DNA of 64,000 nucleotides from Clostridiales bacterium (GCA_015056085.1 SVHA01000005.1:53319-117318); one strand, 5' to 3'. Positions 15,891 through 25,346 are shown, numbered from the stretch's first letter. Program-made: numbers and translations. Notes: generated by a model from the letters alone, not told the origin.

Positions 15891-17348
15891 TTATTCAGCC
15901 TCCTTCGTCAGAGCCTGGGCAATGGTGCCGGTGAGCAGACGGCTCTCGCCGCCGCACTTGGTCACCTCGGTCATGGGGATTCCCAGTTCCTCGCTGATGA
16001 TTTCCGCCACACGGGGGCTGCAGAAGCCACCCTGGCAGCGGCCCATGCCGGCACGGGTGCGGCGTTTGACGCCGTCAATGGTGGTGGCGCCCACGGGGCG
16101 GCGGATGGCGGCACGGATTTCCGCCTCGGTCACCACTTCGCAGCGGCAGACCAGGTTGCCGTTGAGGGGATCTGCCTTCACGGCCTCGGCACGCTCCTGG
16201 GTGGTCATGGCATGGAAGGGCTTGGGCCGCACGGGGGCGGGCACGATTTCCGCCTTGGGGGCGTAGCCCTGTTCCTGGGCGATGAGGTTGCCCAGCATTT
16301 CGCCGATGGCGGGGGCAGCGGAGAGGCCGGGGCTTTCCACGCCCACGGTTTCATAGGCATTTTCAGCGCCCTTCACAGCGCCGATGACGAAATCACCCTT
16401 GGCTTCATGGGCACGGATGCCGGAGAAGTTGGTGATGGTGCCCCGGGGACCGGCCTTGGGCCAGGTCAGGCGGGACTTGCCCAGCACGAGGGCCAGGCCT
16501 TCAGCGGTGGTGGACACGTCCAGAGCGTCCGGGATATCCTCCGCAGAGGGGCCCAGCAGCAGGTTGCCGTGCACGGTGGGGCTCACCAGCACGCCCTTGC
16601 CCATTTTGGTGGGGCACTGGAACATGGTCATGTTGAAGGGCAGGGGATTCATGCGATCCATCAGGTAATACTGACCGCGGCGGTTGATGATGGTCAGCTC
16701 GTCGTCGCTGATCATGTTATGGATGACGGCGGAGCCGACGCCGGCGCAGTTCACCAGCACCTTGGCGGTGTATTCACCCTTTTGGGTGGTCACGTGCCAC
16801 AGGCTGTCGTCCTGACGCTCCACCTTGGACACGCACTCGTTCAGGCAGAACTTGGCGCCGTTGAGGGCAGCGTGATCCGCCAGAGCGAAGGTCATCTCGT
16901 AGGGGCTGGTCAGGCCGGAGGTGGGCGCATACAGGGCGCAGAGCACCTCGGGGTTGGTGTTGGGCTCCATGGCGAGGATTTCTTCCCGCTCGATGAGCTT
17001 CACGCCGGGCACGTCGTTTTCCTCAGCCTGACGGACGAGGTTCTCCAGGGTGGCACGGTCTTCTTCAGTGAAGCCGATGACCAGCGCGCCGGGCTGGGAG
17101 TAGGGTACGCCCAGTTCCTCGCACAGGGCGGGGTACATCTTGGCGCCTTCCACGTTGAACTTGGCCTTGAGGGTGCCGGGATGAGCGTCGAAGCCCGCAT
17201 GGACGATGCCGCTGTTGGCCTTGGAGGCGCCTTCGGCAAGGTCTGCACCACGATCCAGGACGGTCAGACTGGCTTGATACCGGCTCAGCACGCGAGCCAC
17301 GGCAGTGCCGACAACGCCGGCGCCGATCAACAGAATATCGCTGTACAC
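15891..17348 (-). CDS. GlpA-like FAD-dependent glycerol-3-phosphate dehydrogenase with Fe-S domain
   Basis: About 485 residues. FAD-binding motif 'LLIGAGVVGTAVARVLSRY' is at the N-terminus, a DAO-type oxidoreductase domain follows, and a C-terminal BFD-like [2Fe-2S] domain has the cysteines 'CRCEVV' and 'GMGRCQGGFCSP'. This is the architecture of GlpA-type anaerobic glycerol-3-phosphate dehydrogenases, which oxidise glycerol-3-phosphate to dihydroxyacetone phosphate. The start is uncertain: GTG 17348 has AGGAG 11 bp upstream, while GTG 17360 directly abuts it. First gene of the minus-strand operon; the substrate could also be another 2-hydroxyacid or amino alcohol. Confidence 0.85.
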   Translation of the reverse strand: MYSDILLIGAGVVGTAVARVLSRYQASLTVLDRGADLAEGASKANSGIVHAGFDAHPGTLKAKFNVEGAKMYPALCEELGVPYSQPGALVIGFTEEDRATLENLVRQAEENDVPGVKLIEREEILAMEPNTNPEVLCALYAPTSGLTSPYEMTFALADHAALNGAKFCLNECVSKVERQDDSLWHVTTQKGEYTAKVLVNCAGVGSAVIHNMISDDELTIINRRGQYYLMDRMNPLPFNMTMFQCPTKMGKGVLVSPTVHGNLLLGPSAEDIPDALDVSTTAEGLALVLGKSRLTWPKAGPRGTITNFSGIRAHEAKGDFVIGAVKGAENAYETVGVESPGLSAAPAIGEMLGNLIAQEQGYAPKAEIVPAPVRPKPFHAMTTQERAEAVKADPLNGNLVCRCEVVTEAEIRAAIRRPVGATTIDGVKRRTRAGMGRCQGGFCSPRVAEIISEELGIPMTEVTKCGGESRLLTGTIAQALTKEAE

Positions 17349-17495
17349 CTGATCTGTCACTCCTCTGTCTTTATCGGTGTGGGATGGTGATTGAAAGCGC
17401 AAACGCCCTTTCCTGAGGCATAGCCGCAGTTGACCACCGCCCGCATGGAAGCACCGGGGCGGCAGCATGGAAAGATACGAAGCGTTTCTTTGTTA

Positions 17496-17524
17496 ATTAT
17501 ACTACATAAGGCCAAAATACTCAA
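17496..17524 (-). promoter_or_regulatory. Promoter of the GlpA-like operon
   Basis: Minus strand TTGAGT (17524-17519), 17 bp, TATAAT (17501-17496). It lies about 150 bp before the GlpA-like start. Confidence 0.7.
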
Positions 17525-17583
17525 CCTCAAAACGCCCTGAAAATAAGAAAAAGTGATGATTATTCACCCAAATGGCACAAAAA

Positions 17584-17610
17584 AAGAGTCCATCCTTCTG
17601 GATGAACTCT
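17584..17610 (-). terminator. Terminator of the tRNA-Gln/tRNA-Glu transcript
   Basis: Hairpin arms 17586-17595 and 17600-17609 with a four-base loop. On the minus strand it is followed by a run of T (the A-run before 17586). Confidence 0.8.
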
Positions 17611-17613
17611 GAG

Positions 17614-17686
17614 CACCTCCGACGGGATTCGAACCCGTGTTTCAGCCTTGAGAGGGCCGCGTCCTAGGCCTCTAGACAACGGAGGC
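17614..17686 (-). tRNA. tRNA-Glu (CTC)
   Basis: Cloverleaf on the minus strand: the 5' end is GCCTCCG, the D-arm GTCTAGAGGCCTAGGAC is typical of tRNA-Glu, the anticodon stem CGGCC/GGCTG encloses loop CTCTCAA (anticodon CTC), and the T-arm is CACGGGTTCGAATCCCGT. CCA is not encoded. Confidence 0.93.
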
Positions 17687-17691
17687 AAAAG

Positions 17692-17762
17692 CTGGGGAAC
17701 TAGGATTCGAACCTAGACAATACGAGTCAGAGTCGCAGGTGCTGCCGTTACACCATTCCCCA
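17692..17762 (-). tRNA. tRNA-Gln (CTG)
   Basis: Cloverleaf on the minus strand: acceptor TGGGGAA/TTCCCCA, anticodon stem TGCGA/TCGTA with loop CTCTGAC (anticodon CTG), T-arm CTAGGTTCGAATCCTAG. It is five bases upstream of tRNA-Glu in the same transcript. CCA is not encoded. Confidence 0.92.
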
Positions 17763-17805
17763 TCGCAAGTCTTCAAAGCAAGCCGCTCATTTGACTGCAC
17801 AAACG

Positions 17806-17834
17806 ATTATAGCAAAGGATGGAACCATTGTCAA
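17806..17834 (-). promoter_or_regulatory. Consensus promoter of the tRNA pair
   Basis: Minus strand TTGACA (17834-17829), 17 bp, TATAAT (17811-17806), 44 bp before the tRNA-Gln 5' end. Confidence 0.85.
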
Positions 17835-17920
17835 GAACTTTTTTTGCAAAAAACCGCCCTTTTTCGAAAAAAGAGGGGGCATCAAAAGGGGGCGGGGACG
17901 CAAGTTTTGCCTTTCTGCCC

Positions 17921-17949
17921 TTGACAGGGGGAGGAAGGATGGATATAGT
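17921..17949 (+). promoter_or_regulatory. Promoter of the HAD phosphatase / P-type ATPase pair
   Basis: TTGACA (17921-17926), 17 bp, TATAGT (17944-17949), 54 bp before the HAD start codon. Confidence 0.75.
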
Positions 17950-18002
17950 GGGAATGAACCCGCATTTACCAGGATATACTATCATTGGAGGAAATATACA
18001 TC

Positions 18003-18632
18003 ATGACGATTCTCTGGGACTGGAACGGCACCCTTGTGGCGGATGTGCCGCTGGTGGTGAAGGTGAACAACCAGGTCTTTGCCGCCCACGGCTACCGGGA
18101 TACCTCCGCAGAGGAATACCGCCGGCTGTTCGGCTTTCCGGTGAAGAAGTATTATGACGCTATCGGTGTGACGGACGAGGATTTCCCCCGGGTAGCGAAG
18201 GAATGGAACGAGGGCTATGTGGCAGGCTTTGGCGAAGTGGGCCTGAGCGACCATGTGGCGCAGGTGGTCCGGCGCTTCCATGAGGCGGGATTCCGTCAGG
18301 TGATCGTCTCCGCCAGTCAGGTGGATCAGCTCCGGGCGCAGGTGAAACGCTTCCCGGAACTGGAGGGTATGTTCGACGAAGTGCTGGGCCTTGGGGATGT
18401 GTATGCCGTGAGCAAGGTGCAGCTGGCGAAGGATTATCTGGCGAGCAGCGGCATCGACCCCAAAGAGGCGGTGTTCATCGGTGATACGGACCACGATGCG
18501 GAAGTATCGAAGGCCATCGGATGCCGCTGCCTGCTGATTTCCGGCGGGCATCAGTGTGATGAAATTCTCAAAGCAACCGGCTGTGAAGTGCTCGCCAGCC
18601 TGGAGGATGCGCTGGCGCTGCTGGGCGCCTGA
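18003..18632 (+). CDS. HAD family hydrolase (phosphoglycolate phosphatase-like)
   Basis: 209 residues. Motif I reads 'LWDWNGTL', with Asn where most HAD phosphatases have the second Asp; this DWNGT variant occurs in a recognised branch of small HAD phosphatases. Motif II is 'VIVSASQ', and 'VFIGDTDHDAEVS' is motif IV. The cap region between motifs I and II is helical (about residues 15-80). The ATG at 18003 follows TTGGAGG. It is probably cotranscribed with the P-type ATPase 20 bp downstream. The substrate is a small phosphate ester, not further defined. Confidence 0.83.
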   Translation: MTILWDWNGTLVADVPLVVKVNNQVFAAHGYRDTSAEEYRRLFGFPVKKYYDAIGVTDEDFPRVAKEWNEGYVAGFGEVGLSDHVAQVVRRFHEAGFRQVIVSASQVDQLRAQVKRFPELEGMFDEVLGLGDVYAVSKVQLAKDYLASSGIDPKEAVFIGDTDHDAEVSKAIGCRCLLISGGHQCDEILKATGCEVLASLEDALALLGA

Positions 18633-18652
18633 GACGGAGGCACGAAAGAACC

Positions 18653-21049
18653 ATGAAGACTCAACCGCAGCGGCCAAACCTCGATATTCCCCACGAGGTG
18701 CCGCAGGGATTTGCCTACACCCCGGCGTCCGGGTGGACGGACGAGGAAGCGGCCAGCCGCAAGCCCAATGTCACCACCGCCCAGGAGGGAAAAACACCTC
18801 TGCAGATCCTGCTGAGCAACGCTTTGACGCTGTTTAACTTTCTGAATCTGGCCCTGGCGGTCTGTCTGGCGCTGGTGGGCTCATGGCGCAATATGCTGTT
18901 CATGGGCGTGGTGATTTCCAACACCGCCATCGGTACCTTTCAGGAACTGCGGGCCCGCAGGACCATTCAGCGGCTGAAACTCCTCAGCAGCCCCATGGCG
19001 CAGGTGATCAGGAACGGCCAGGAGCGCACCTGCCGCCCGGAAGAACTGGTGGAGGGCGATCTTGTCGTGCTGCGTGCCGGCCATCAGGTGATGGCGGATG
19101 CGCTGGTCATCAGCGGACGCAGCGCGGCGGATGAATCCCTGCTGACGGGCGAAAGCGACGCCGTCAGGAAAATGGCGGGTGACTGGCTGATGTCCGGCAG
19201 CTACATTACCGAGGGCGAATGCATCGCCCAATTGGTGTATGAGGGGGATGACAGCTATGCCGCAAGGCTGACCCGCTCTGCGAGGGAAATCAAGCGGCCT
19301 AAATCGGCGCTGATGACGGATCTCAACAAGCTCATCCGGCTGGTGAGCGTGATTCTGGTGCCCCTGGGCATCCTGCTGTTTGTCCGGCAGTATTTCCTGG
19401 AAGGAGCAGCGCTGAATCAGGCGGTGCCCTCCTCTGTGGCGGCGATGATCGGCATGATCCCCGAAGGGCTGATGCTGCTCACCAGCGTGGCGATGATGGC
19501 AGGCGTGGTGACGCTGGGCCGACACAAGACGCTGGTGCAGGAACTCTACGGTATTGAAACGCTGGCAAGGGCGGACGTGCTGTGCCTGGACAAGACGGGC
19601 ACCCTCACCACCGGCAGGATGCAGGTGGCGCAGATGGTGCAGGGGGATGTGTCCCCTGAAGAAGCCAAAGCGGCTATGGCGGACTTCTGCGGCGCTTTCG
19701 GCAAGAGCGGAAACAGCACGCTGGCAGCGATTGCCCAGTATGTGACGCCCACGGAGAAACCCGTGGCGGCGCTTTTGCCCTTTTCCTCCCAGCGGAAGAA
19801 ATCGGCGGTCACTTTCCAAGACGGCACCACGCTGGTGCTGGGCGCCCTGTCCTATGTGCTGGGCGATCAGGCGCCGGAAGACCTTCGCTTCAAGGCGGAA
19901 ACCATGGCGGAACACGGGCAGCGTGTGCTGGTGCTGGGCAGGAGCCATCTGCCGGTGACGGAGGACGATGCGCCCGTGCCGGAGGAGATCCTGGCGCTGA
20001 TCGGCATTGAGGATGAAATCCGCCTAAATGCCCGGGAAACCCTGCGCTACTTTGACGAGCAGGGCGTGACGCTCAAGGTCATCAGCGGCGACGACCCCCG
20101 CACGGTGGCTGCCGTGGCGCAGCAGGTGGAACTTCCCGGCTGGGATGCCTGGGTGGACGCTTCCGCTCTGTCGGAAGACGAACTCAAAAATGCCTGCGAA
20201 AAGTATACCATCTTCGGCCGGGTGACGCCCCAGCGCAAACGGCAGCTGGTGGAGGCCCTCAAGGCCTGCGGTCACAGCGTGGCCATGACGGGCGACGGCG
20301 TCAATGATATTCCCGCCCTGAAGGCGGCGGATTGCTCCATCGCCATGGCCGGCGGCTCGGATGCCGCCAAGCATGCTTCCCAACTGACGCTGCTGGACAG
20401 CGATTTTGCCGGAATGCCCCGCATTGTGGGCGAAGGCCGCCGGGTGATCGGCAACATCACCAGAGCGGCGTCCCTGTTCCTGGTCAAGACATTGTATTCC
20501 TTCGGGCTGGCGGTGCTGATGCTGATTTTGCCCGGCGGATATCCCTTCCAGCCCATTCAGCTCACCCTCATCAGCAGCCTGACCGTGGGCGCGCCGTCCT
20601 TCTTCCTGGCGCTGGAGCCCAACCGGGCCCGCATTCAGGGGAATTTCCTGCAGACGGTGCTGCTCCGGGCTGTTCCCGGCGCCTTGGCGGTGACGGTGTG
20701 CGCTGCCCTGGCGGTGACGGGCCGGTTCCTCTTTGGCTGGCCGCAGGAAGTGGCTGCCACGCTGGCGACCCTCTCGGCGGCAGTGGTGGGGCTGATGATG
20801 CTCTGGCGGGTGTGCCAGCCGCTGACGAAGCTGCGGGCCGCCGTGATGATCTGCGCCGCCGTGGCCATGGTGGGCGCCGTGCTGGTGCTGGGCGAAGTGT
20901 TCCTGCTGGTGACCCTTGACCAAAAGCAGATGCTGGCCATGCTGGTGCTGACGGCGCTGGCGGTGTCGGTGATGCTCCTGTCTACTTGGGGGATGAAGGC
21001 CTTGACGGATAGGTTCACCCGCAAGGGCGGCGCTGCTGCCCAGGGGTGA
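18653..21049 (+). CDS. Cation-translocating P-type ATPase
   Basis: 798 residues. It has the phosphorylation motif 'CLDKTGTLTTGRM' (Asp313), the actuator motif 'LTGESDAV', 'TGDGVNDIPALKAADCSIAMAGG' at the hinge, and an M4 motif 'GMIPEGLMLLTSV' resembling the PEGL of Ca2+/Mg2+ pumps. Two membrane helices precede the actuator domain, two follow it, and about six lie at the C-terminus. There is no N-terminal metal-binding domain, which argues against a heavy-metal pump. The transported ion is not settled; this resembles the functionally unassigned P-type ATPases of Firmicutes and Actinobacteria. Confidence 0.9.
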   Translation: MKTQPQRPNLDIPHEVPQGFAYTPASGWTDEEAASRKPNVTTAQEGKTPLQILLSNALTLFNFLNLALAVCLALVGSWRNMLFMGVVISNTAIGTFQELRARRTIQRLKLLSSPMAQVIRNGQERTCRPEELVEGDLVVLRAGHQVMADALVISGRSAADESLLTGESDAVRKMAGDWLMSGSYITEGECIAQLVYEGDDSYAARLTRSAREIKRPKSALMTDLNKLIRLVSVILVPLGILLFVRQYFLEGAALNQAVPSSVAAMIGMIPEGLMLLTSVAMMAGVVTLGRHKTLVQELYGIETLARADVLCLDKTGTLTTGRMQVAQMVQGDVSPEEAKAAMADFCGAFGKSGNSTLAAIAQYVTPTEKPVAALLPFSSQRKKSAVTFQDGTTLVLGALSYVLGDQAPEDLRFKAETMAEHGQRVLVLGRSHLPVTEDDAPVPEEILALIGIEDEIRLNARETLRYFDEQGVTLKVISGDDPRTVAAVAQQVELPGWDAWVDASALSEDELKNACEKYTIFGRVTPQRKRQLVEALKACGHSVAMTGDGVNDIPALKAADCSIAMAGGSDAAKHASQLTLLDSDFAGMPRIVGEGRRVIGNITRAASLFLVKTLYSFGLAVLMLILPGGYPFQPIQLTLISSLTVGAPSFFLALEPNRARIQGNFLQTVLLRAVPGALAVTVCAALAVTGRFLFGWPQEVAATLATLSAAVVGLMMLWRVCQPLTKLRAAVMICAAVAMVGAVLVLGEVFLLVTLDQKQMLAMLVLTALAVSVMLLSTWGMKALTDRFTRKGGAAAQG

Positions 21050-21073
21050 AGCAAAATCGCCCCGAAAGGATGA

Positions 21074-21102
21074 TTGCATCCATCCGCAAGGTGTGGTACA
21101 AT
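21074..21102 (+). promoter_or_regulatory. Promoter of the DEAD-box helicase
   Basis: TTGCAT (21074-21079), 17 bp, TACAAT (21097-21102), 68 bp before the ATG. Confidence 0.65.
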
Positions 21103-21169
21103 CAGCCGAGCGCCCTTTTGGCGCTGAAAATGAAACCGAACAGAATTGTGTTCAGAAATGGAATGTTTG

Positions 21170-22636
21170 ATGACTTTTGAATCCCTGAAACTGATGCCTG
21201 TGCTGCTGGAAAACGTGCGGGCCGCCGGATATGAGGAGCCCACGCCCATCCAGCAGGCGACCATTCCGCTGGTGCTGGAAAAGAAGGATATTCTGGGCTG
21301 TGCCCAGACCGGCACCGGCAAGACGGCGGCTTTTGCTCTGCCGATGATCCAGAACATGGCCAAAAAGCCGGTCAGGCCCGGTCAGCCCCGGGTCATCCGG
21401 GCGCTGATTCTGACGCCCACCCGGGAACTGGCCCAGCAGATTTACGAGAACTTCGTCACCTATGGCAAGAAGCTGCCGGTGTTCCCCGCGGTGATTTTCG
21501 GCGGCGTGGGGCAGCAGGGGCAGATTGACGCCCTGCACCGGGGCGCCGACGTGGTGATTGCCTGCCCCGGCCGCCTGTGGGACCTGATGAATCAGGGCTA
21601 TGTGCGCCTGGACTGGGTGGAGACCTTCGTGCTGGATGAAGCCGACAGAATGCTGGACATGGGCTTTATCCACGATGTGCGGCGCATTGCCGCCAAACTC
21701 CCGGAAAAACATCAGACGCTGCTGTTTTCCGCCACCATGCCCGAGGAAGTGGAAAAACTGGCCATGGACCTGCTCCACAACCCCGAAAGCGTGAAGGTGG
21801 ACCCGGTGTCCTCCACGGTGGACGCCATCGATCAGGTGCTGTACTATGTGGACAAGGTGAACAAGAAGCACCTGCTGGCCCACCTGCTTCACAGCGAGGA
21901 TGTGGAGAATGCCCTGGTGTTCTCCCGCACCCGCCACGGCGCTGACCGCATCGTGCGGGAACTGTCCCGGGCGGGCATTGAGGCCAGCGCCATCCATGGC
22001 GACAAGAGCCAAAACGCCCGTCAGGCAGCCCTGAATGCCTTCAAGTCGGGCAAAATCAAGGTGCTGGTGGCCACGGACATCGCCGCCCGGGGCATTGACA
22101 TCGCCGGGCTTTCCCATGTGTTCAACTACGACCTGCCCATGGAGCCGGAAGCCTATGTGCACCGTATTGGCCGCACGGGCCGTGCCGGCAGGGAAGGCAA
22201 GGCCATCTCCTTCTGCTGCATTGACGAGGTCAAGCAGCTGGGTCAGGTGGAAAAACTGATCCGCAAGCGCCTGCCCATCAGGGAAAGCGACTGGCCCATG
22301 GAGGTCAAGACGCCCTCGGAGCCCAAGCCCCGTCAGCCCCGCCCGGGGAAGGTCACCATGTCCGGCGAGGCAGCCACGCCCCGCAAGTCCCGGGCGAAGG
22401 CGGCCCCTGTTATCATCGGCAGGGACGGCAAGGTGCGCTCTGCCAATGGCGTGGTCCCCCCGAAGCAGGCAAAGGCTCTCGCCCGGGATGCAAAGCCCGC
22501 ACGGAAGGAACGCTCCGCCGCTGCGGCCCGCCCCGAACAGGCGCCCAAATCCCGCTTCTCCGGCAATGTGCCCGGCAATCGTGCCATGGGCCGACCGGTG
22601 CAGCGCATCAACCGCAAATCTTCCGGTAGGAAGTGA
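21170..22636 (+). CDS. DEAD-box RNA helicase (RhlE/CshA-like)
   Basis: 488 residues. Q motif 'GYEEPTPIQQATIP', motif I 'AQTGTGKTAAF', motif Ia 'PTRELAQQI', motif II 'VLDEADRMLDMGF', motif III 'SATMP', motif V 'VATDIAARGIDI' and motif VI 'HRIGRTGRAG' are all present. The C-terminal 110 residues are basic and rich in Pro, Lys and Arg, as in RhlE-like proteins that bind structured RNA. It unwinds RNA during ribosome assembly or mRNA decay. The start MTFESLKL at 21170 fits the family; its ribosome binding site is weak. Confidence 0.93.
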   Translation: MTFESLKLMPVLLENVRAAGYEEPTPIQQATIPLVLEKKDILGCAQTGTGKTAAFALPMIQNMAKKPVRPGQPRVIRALILTPTRELAQQIYENFVTYGKKLPVFPAVIFGGVGQQGQIDALHRGADVVIACPGRLWDLMNQGYVRLDWVETFVLDEADRMLDMGFIHDVRRIAAKLPEKHQTLLFSATMPEEVEKLAMDLLHNPESVKVDPVSSTVDAIDQVLYYVDKVNKKHLLAHLLHSEDVENALVFSRTRHGADRIVRELSRAGIEASAIHGDKSQNARQAALNAFKSGKIKVLVATDIAARGIDIAGLSHVFNYDLPMEPEAYVHRIGRTGRAGREGKAISFCCIDEVKQLGQVEKLIRKRLPIRESDWPMEVKTPSEPKPRQPRPGKVTMSGEAATPRKSRAKAAPVIIGRDGKVRSANGVVPPKQAKALARDAKPARKERSAAAARPEQAPKSRFSGNVPGNRAMGRPVQRINRKSSGRK

Positions 22637-22649
22637 TTCCCCCGAACAA

Positions 22650-22697
22650 AAACAGGCGCCCCGCTGGCAAGCAGAGCCGGCAGGGCGCCTTTTTCAT
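22650..22697. terminator. Terminator between helicase and response regulator
   Basis: Stem AGGCGCCC (22654-22661) and GGGCGCCT (22683-22690) with a structured loop, followed by TTTTT on the plus strand and T-rich on the other. It lies between convergent genes. Confidence 0.8.
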
Positions 22698-22708
22698 ATT
22701 CGGCTGAA

Positions 22709-23392
22709 TCAGATGGTGAAGCGGTATCCCACGCCCCGGACGTTGCGGATGAACTGGGGCTTGGAGGGATCGTCCTCGATTTTCTGGCGCAGGCGGTTGA
22801 TGTACACCATGATAGCGTTTTCGTCAATCACCGCTTCGCCCCAGATCAGGTCGTAGATCATGTCCTTGGAGAAAATGCGGTTGACGTTGTCGATGAACAG
22901 CTTCATCATGGCATTTTCCTTGGCGGAGAGGGGGATTTCCGTGCCGTTTTTGTACAGGCGCAGGGTGGAGGTGTTGTAGGTGAAGGGGCCGGCGGTGATG
23001 ATGGATTCGGCGCCGGGGAGGGTGGAACGGCTGCGGCGGATGAGGGCCTTGACCTTTGCGCCCAGGGTGACGGGGTTGAAGGGCTTGGTGATGTAATCGT
23101 CCGCACCGATGCCCAGCCCGTAGAGGGTGTCGTAGTCTTCCAGCCTGCCGCTGACGATGATGATGGGCGTCTTGAGGCCCTTTTGCCGGATGGTCTCCAC
23201 GCAGGTGAAGCCGTCCATGCCCTGAAGGTTGATGTCCATGAGAATCAGGGCATAGTCCTTGGCGGCAAGAAGGCAAAGGGCTTCTTCGGCACTGGAGGCA
23301 CACTCGGGGAGCAGCCCATTGCTGCGGATGACCTTGCTGAGCATGGTCAGGACGGCCTCGTCGTCATCCACAATCAGAATGAGATCCTGCAT
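22709..23392 (-). CDS. OmpR/PhoB-family response regulator
   Basis: 227 residues. Receiver domain with acidic pair Asp10-Asp11, phosphoacceptor Asp53 in 'LILMDINLQ', and Lys103 in 'YITKPF'. The C-terminal winged-helix domain ends 'FIRNVRGVGYRF', the PhoB-type signature. The histidine kinase is divergently encoded. The sequence just upstream of the gene contains three 10-bp direct repeats that could be its own binding site. Confidence 0.92.
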   Translation of the reverse strand: MQDLILIVDDDEAVLTMLSKVIRSNGLLPECASSAEEALCLLAAKDYALILMDINLQGMDGFTCVETIRQKGLKTPIIIVSGRLEDYDTLYGLGIGADDYITKPFNPVTLGAKVKALIRRSRSTLPGAESIITAGPFTYNTSTLRLYKNGTEIPLSAKENAMMKLFIDNVNRIFSKDMIYDLIWGEAVIDENAIMVYINRLRQKIEDDPSKPQFIRNVRGVGYRFTI

Positions 23393-23404
23393 AGGTGTTC
23401 CTCC

Positions 23405-23434
23405 TTTACATCACTTTACATCACTTTACATCAG
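23405..23434. promoter_or_regulatory. Three 10-bp direct repeats in the two-component intergenic region
   Basis: CTTTACATCA occurs three times head to tail with 10-bp periodicity. The first copy abuts the ribosome binding site of the response regulator, and the third overlaps the putative -35 of the kinase gene. OmpR-family regulators bind direct repeats spaced by about one helical turn, so autoregulation is plausible. Confidence 0.6.
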
Positions 23435-23453
23435 ATGAAGTTTCGTGTATGAT
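23425..23453 (+). promoter_or_regulatory. Putative promoter of the sensor kinase
   Basis: TTTACA (23425-23430), 17 bp, TATGAT (23448-23453). The -10 overlaps a 17-nt palindrome with arms 23446-23452 and 23456-23462. Confidence 0.55.
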
Positions 23454-23492
23454 TATCATACAACACAATCCTTTTTTTGGCAAGAGGGGAGG

Positions 23493-25214
23493 ATGGATCG
23501 ATTGCAATGGCTGAAACGGAAAGGACGCAGTTTTTATGCGCTGCTGATTCTTTCGGTGTTTCTTACGATCAGCGGCGCCGTGATGATGGCGCGGGTGCTG
23601 CATCAGGCGGCACAACTGGTGATCGCCACGCAAAGCAATCACCTGCGGGGGCTGGTGGCTTCGGCAGACAGAATGCTGAAACTGGAATTTGACGATCTGT
23701 ACACCGATCTTGATTATGTTTTGGAACGCCGGGGCTTTGCGATGGCGGAAAGCACCTACCTGGAAACCGGCGACGAAACGGACCTGCTCTACCGTATGGA
23801 GGAAAGCCTGGTGGGGCGCAGGGAAAACGTGGCGACGGTGGTTGCCATCAGGGACGGGGAGATCTGCCTGTCCACCAATGGCAGTACGGATTATGTGATG
23901 CACGGCGAACTGGAATCAAGACAGACGGTGCTTTGCACGCATGGGGATCAGCAGATGTATCTGGCGTTTCTGGTGTCCCGGGGCGAAATGACCTATGCGG
24001 CGCTGATGGACATCCGCCAGTGCTATGAGGACATTGCCCATACCTTTGAGGACGGAAGCACCTTCCTCAAACTCCTAAGCGGCGACGGAAACTTCCTGCT
24101 GCACACATGGGTGGATGGCATCTCCGCAACCCAGACGAAGGGCCTGACGGAAGCGGATTGCGACTTGCCGGCAGTGAATATTATGCTGGGCGCAGGGGAG
24201 GAGAGCCTGACTGCTTCCTACGACCTGACGGTGGGATACACCGGGGAAGAACATCAGCTCATGCTGGCGATGATCCCGGCGAAAAGCAGCGCCAACGGGT
24301 TTTTCAGCGTTGGCGTCAGCGGGCATTTTGATGAAGCGATCAAGGCGCAGCGCACCATGATCGTGCGCGTGGTGGCCTATGGCAGCATGATTGCTGTGGG
24401 CCTGATGCTGCTGGTGATGCTGGCGGTGGAACTGTGCAGAAAGAGCCGCCGCAATGAGGCAGAAGTGCGCCTCCTGCAGCGCAAAAATGAGGAAATCCGC
24501 CAGACGCTGGAAGCATCTCAGGAACTGGCGCACCATCAGCGGCTGGAAATCATCGGCACGATGACCAGCAGCATCGCCCATGAATTCAACAACCTCCTCA
24601 CGCCCATCATGGGGTACAGCATGATGACGCTGGGCAAGCTGCCGGAAGAGGACGAGGAACTGTGCGACAACGTGGCGGCGATTTATGAAGCGTCCCGCAA
24701 GGCCAAGACCATCATTGCCCGTCTGGGCGAAATGTCCCGCAAGAATACGGATATGACCTTCCGCCCTGTGGAACTGGACGCCGTGATTGTCAGGACGCTG
24801 GAAACGGCGCATCCTGCCCAGCCCGGCAAGGTGCAGGTGGAAACGGACCTGCAGTGCCCCGGCGTGAAGGTCCTGGGACATGAAACGAATCTGTCGCAGA
24901 TGATCCTCAACCTGCTGCTCAATGCCTATCAGGAAATGGAGCAGGGCGGCAGGCTCACCCTGCGTACCCGCAGGAAAGACGCCTGCGTGGAGATGGAAGT
25001 GCAGGATTCCGGCTCAGGCATGACGCAGGAGGTGCTGCAGCACATTTTCGAGCCCTTCTTCACCACCAAGGAAGGCGGCAAGGGCACGGGATTGGGCCTG
25101 GCCATCGTGCAGCAGGTGGTGGAAAACCATCAGGGTGAAATCACCGTGGAGAGCATTTTGGGCCAGGGAACGACTTTCAGAGTGCGTCTGCCGGTGAATG
25201 AGGAAGAGAAATAG
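23493..25214 (+). CDS. Membrane sensor histidine kinase
   Basis: 573 residues. Transmembrane segment 1 (about 15-35), an extracytoplasmic sensor region of about 240 residues, and transmembrane segment 2 (about 288-310) are followed by an NtrB-like H-box '[17 protein letters not shown]' (His363). ATPase boxes follow: '[10 protein letters not shown]', '[10 protein letters not shown]', '[16 protein letters not shown]'. No HAMP domain is obvious. The kinase is divergent from its likely partner regulator. The start at 23493 sits close behind GAGGGGAGG; TTG 23502 would give better spacing and is an alternative. Confidence 0.88.
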   Translation: MDRLQWLKRKGRSFYALLILSVFLTISGAVMMARVLHQAAQLVIATQSNHLRGLVASADRMLKLEFDDLYTDLDYVLERRGFAMAESTYLETGDETDLLYRMEESLVGRRENVATVVAIRDGEICLSTNGSTDYVMHGELESRQTVLCTHGDQQMYLAFLVSRGEMTYAALMDIRQCYEDIAHTFEDGSTFLKLLSGDGNFLLHTWVDGISATQTKGLTEADCDLPAVNIMLGAGEESLTASYDLTVGYTGEEHQLMLAMIPAKSSANGFFSVGVSGHFDEAIKAQRTMIVRVVAYGSMIAVGLMLLVMLAVELCRKSRRNEAEVRLLQRKNEEIRQTLEASQELAHHQRLEIIGTMTSSIAHEFNNLLTPIMGYSMMTLGKLPEEDEELCDNVAAIYEASRKAKTIIARLGEMSRKNTDMTFRPVELDAVIVRTLETAHPAQPGKVQVETDLQCPGVKVLGHETNLSQMILNLLLNAYQEMEQGGRLTLRTRRKDACVEMEVQDSGSGMTQEVLQHIFEPFFTTKEGGKGTGLGLAIVQQVVENHQGEITVESILGQGTTFRVRLPVNEEEK

Positions 25215-25278
25215 TATGAAAAGGAACAAACTTAACAAATATTAAGACAGGATTTATACAGTGTTAAGGTGAGCGTGC

Positions 25279-25284
25279 TATAAT
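25279..25284 (+). promoter_or_regulatory. -10 box of the secreted duplicated-module gene
   Basis: TATAAT 63 bp before the ATG; no good -35 at 17 bp. CTTAACA (25231-25237) and TGTTAAG (25262-25268) form an inverted repeat across the -35 region, suggesting an activator or repressor site. Confidence 0.5.
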
Positions 25285-25346
25285 ACAGGCGCTGTATTCC
25301 GGGAAAAACCGGATGCAAAGAAAAATTTTTACGGAGGGTGCATACA

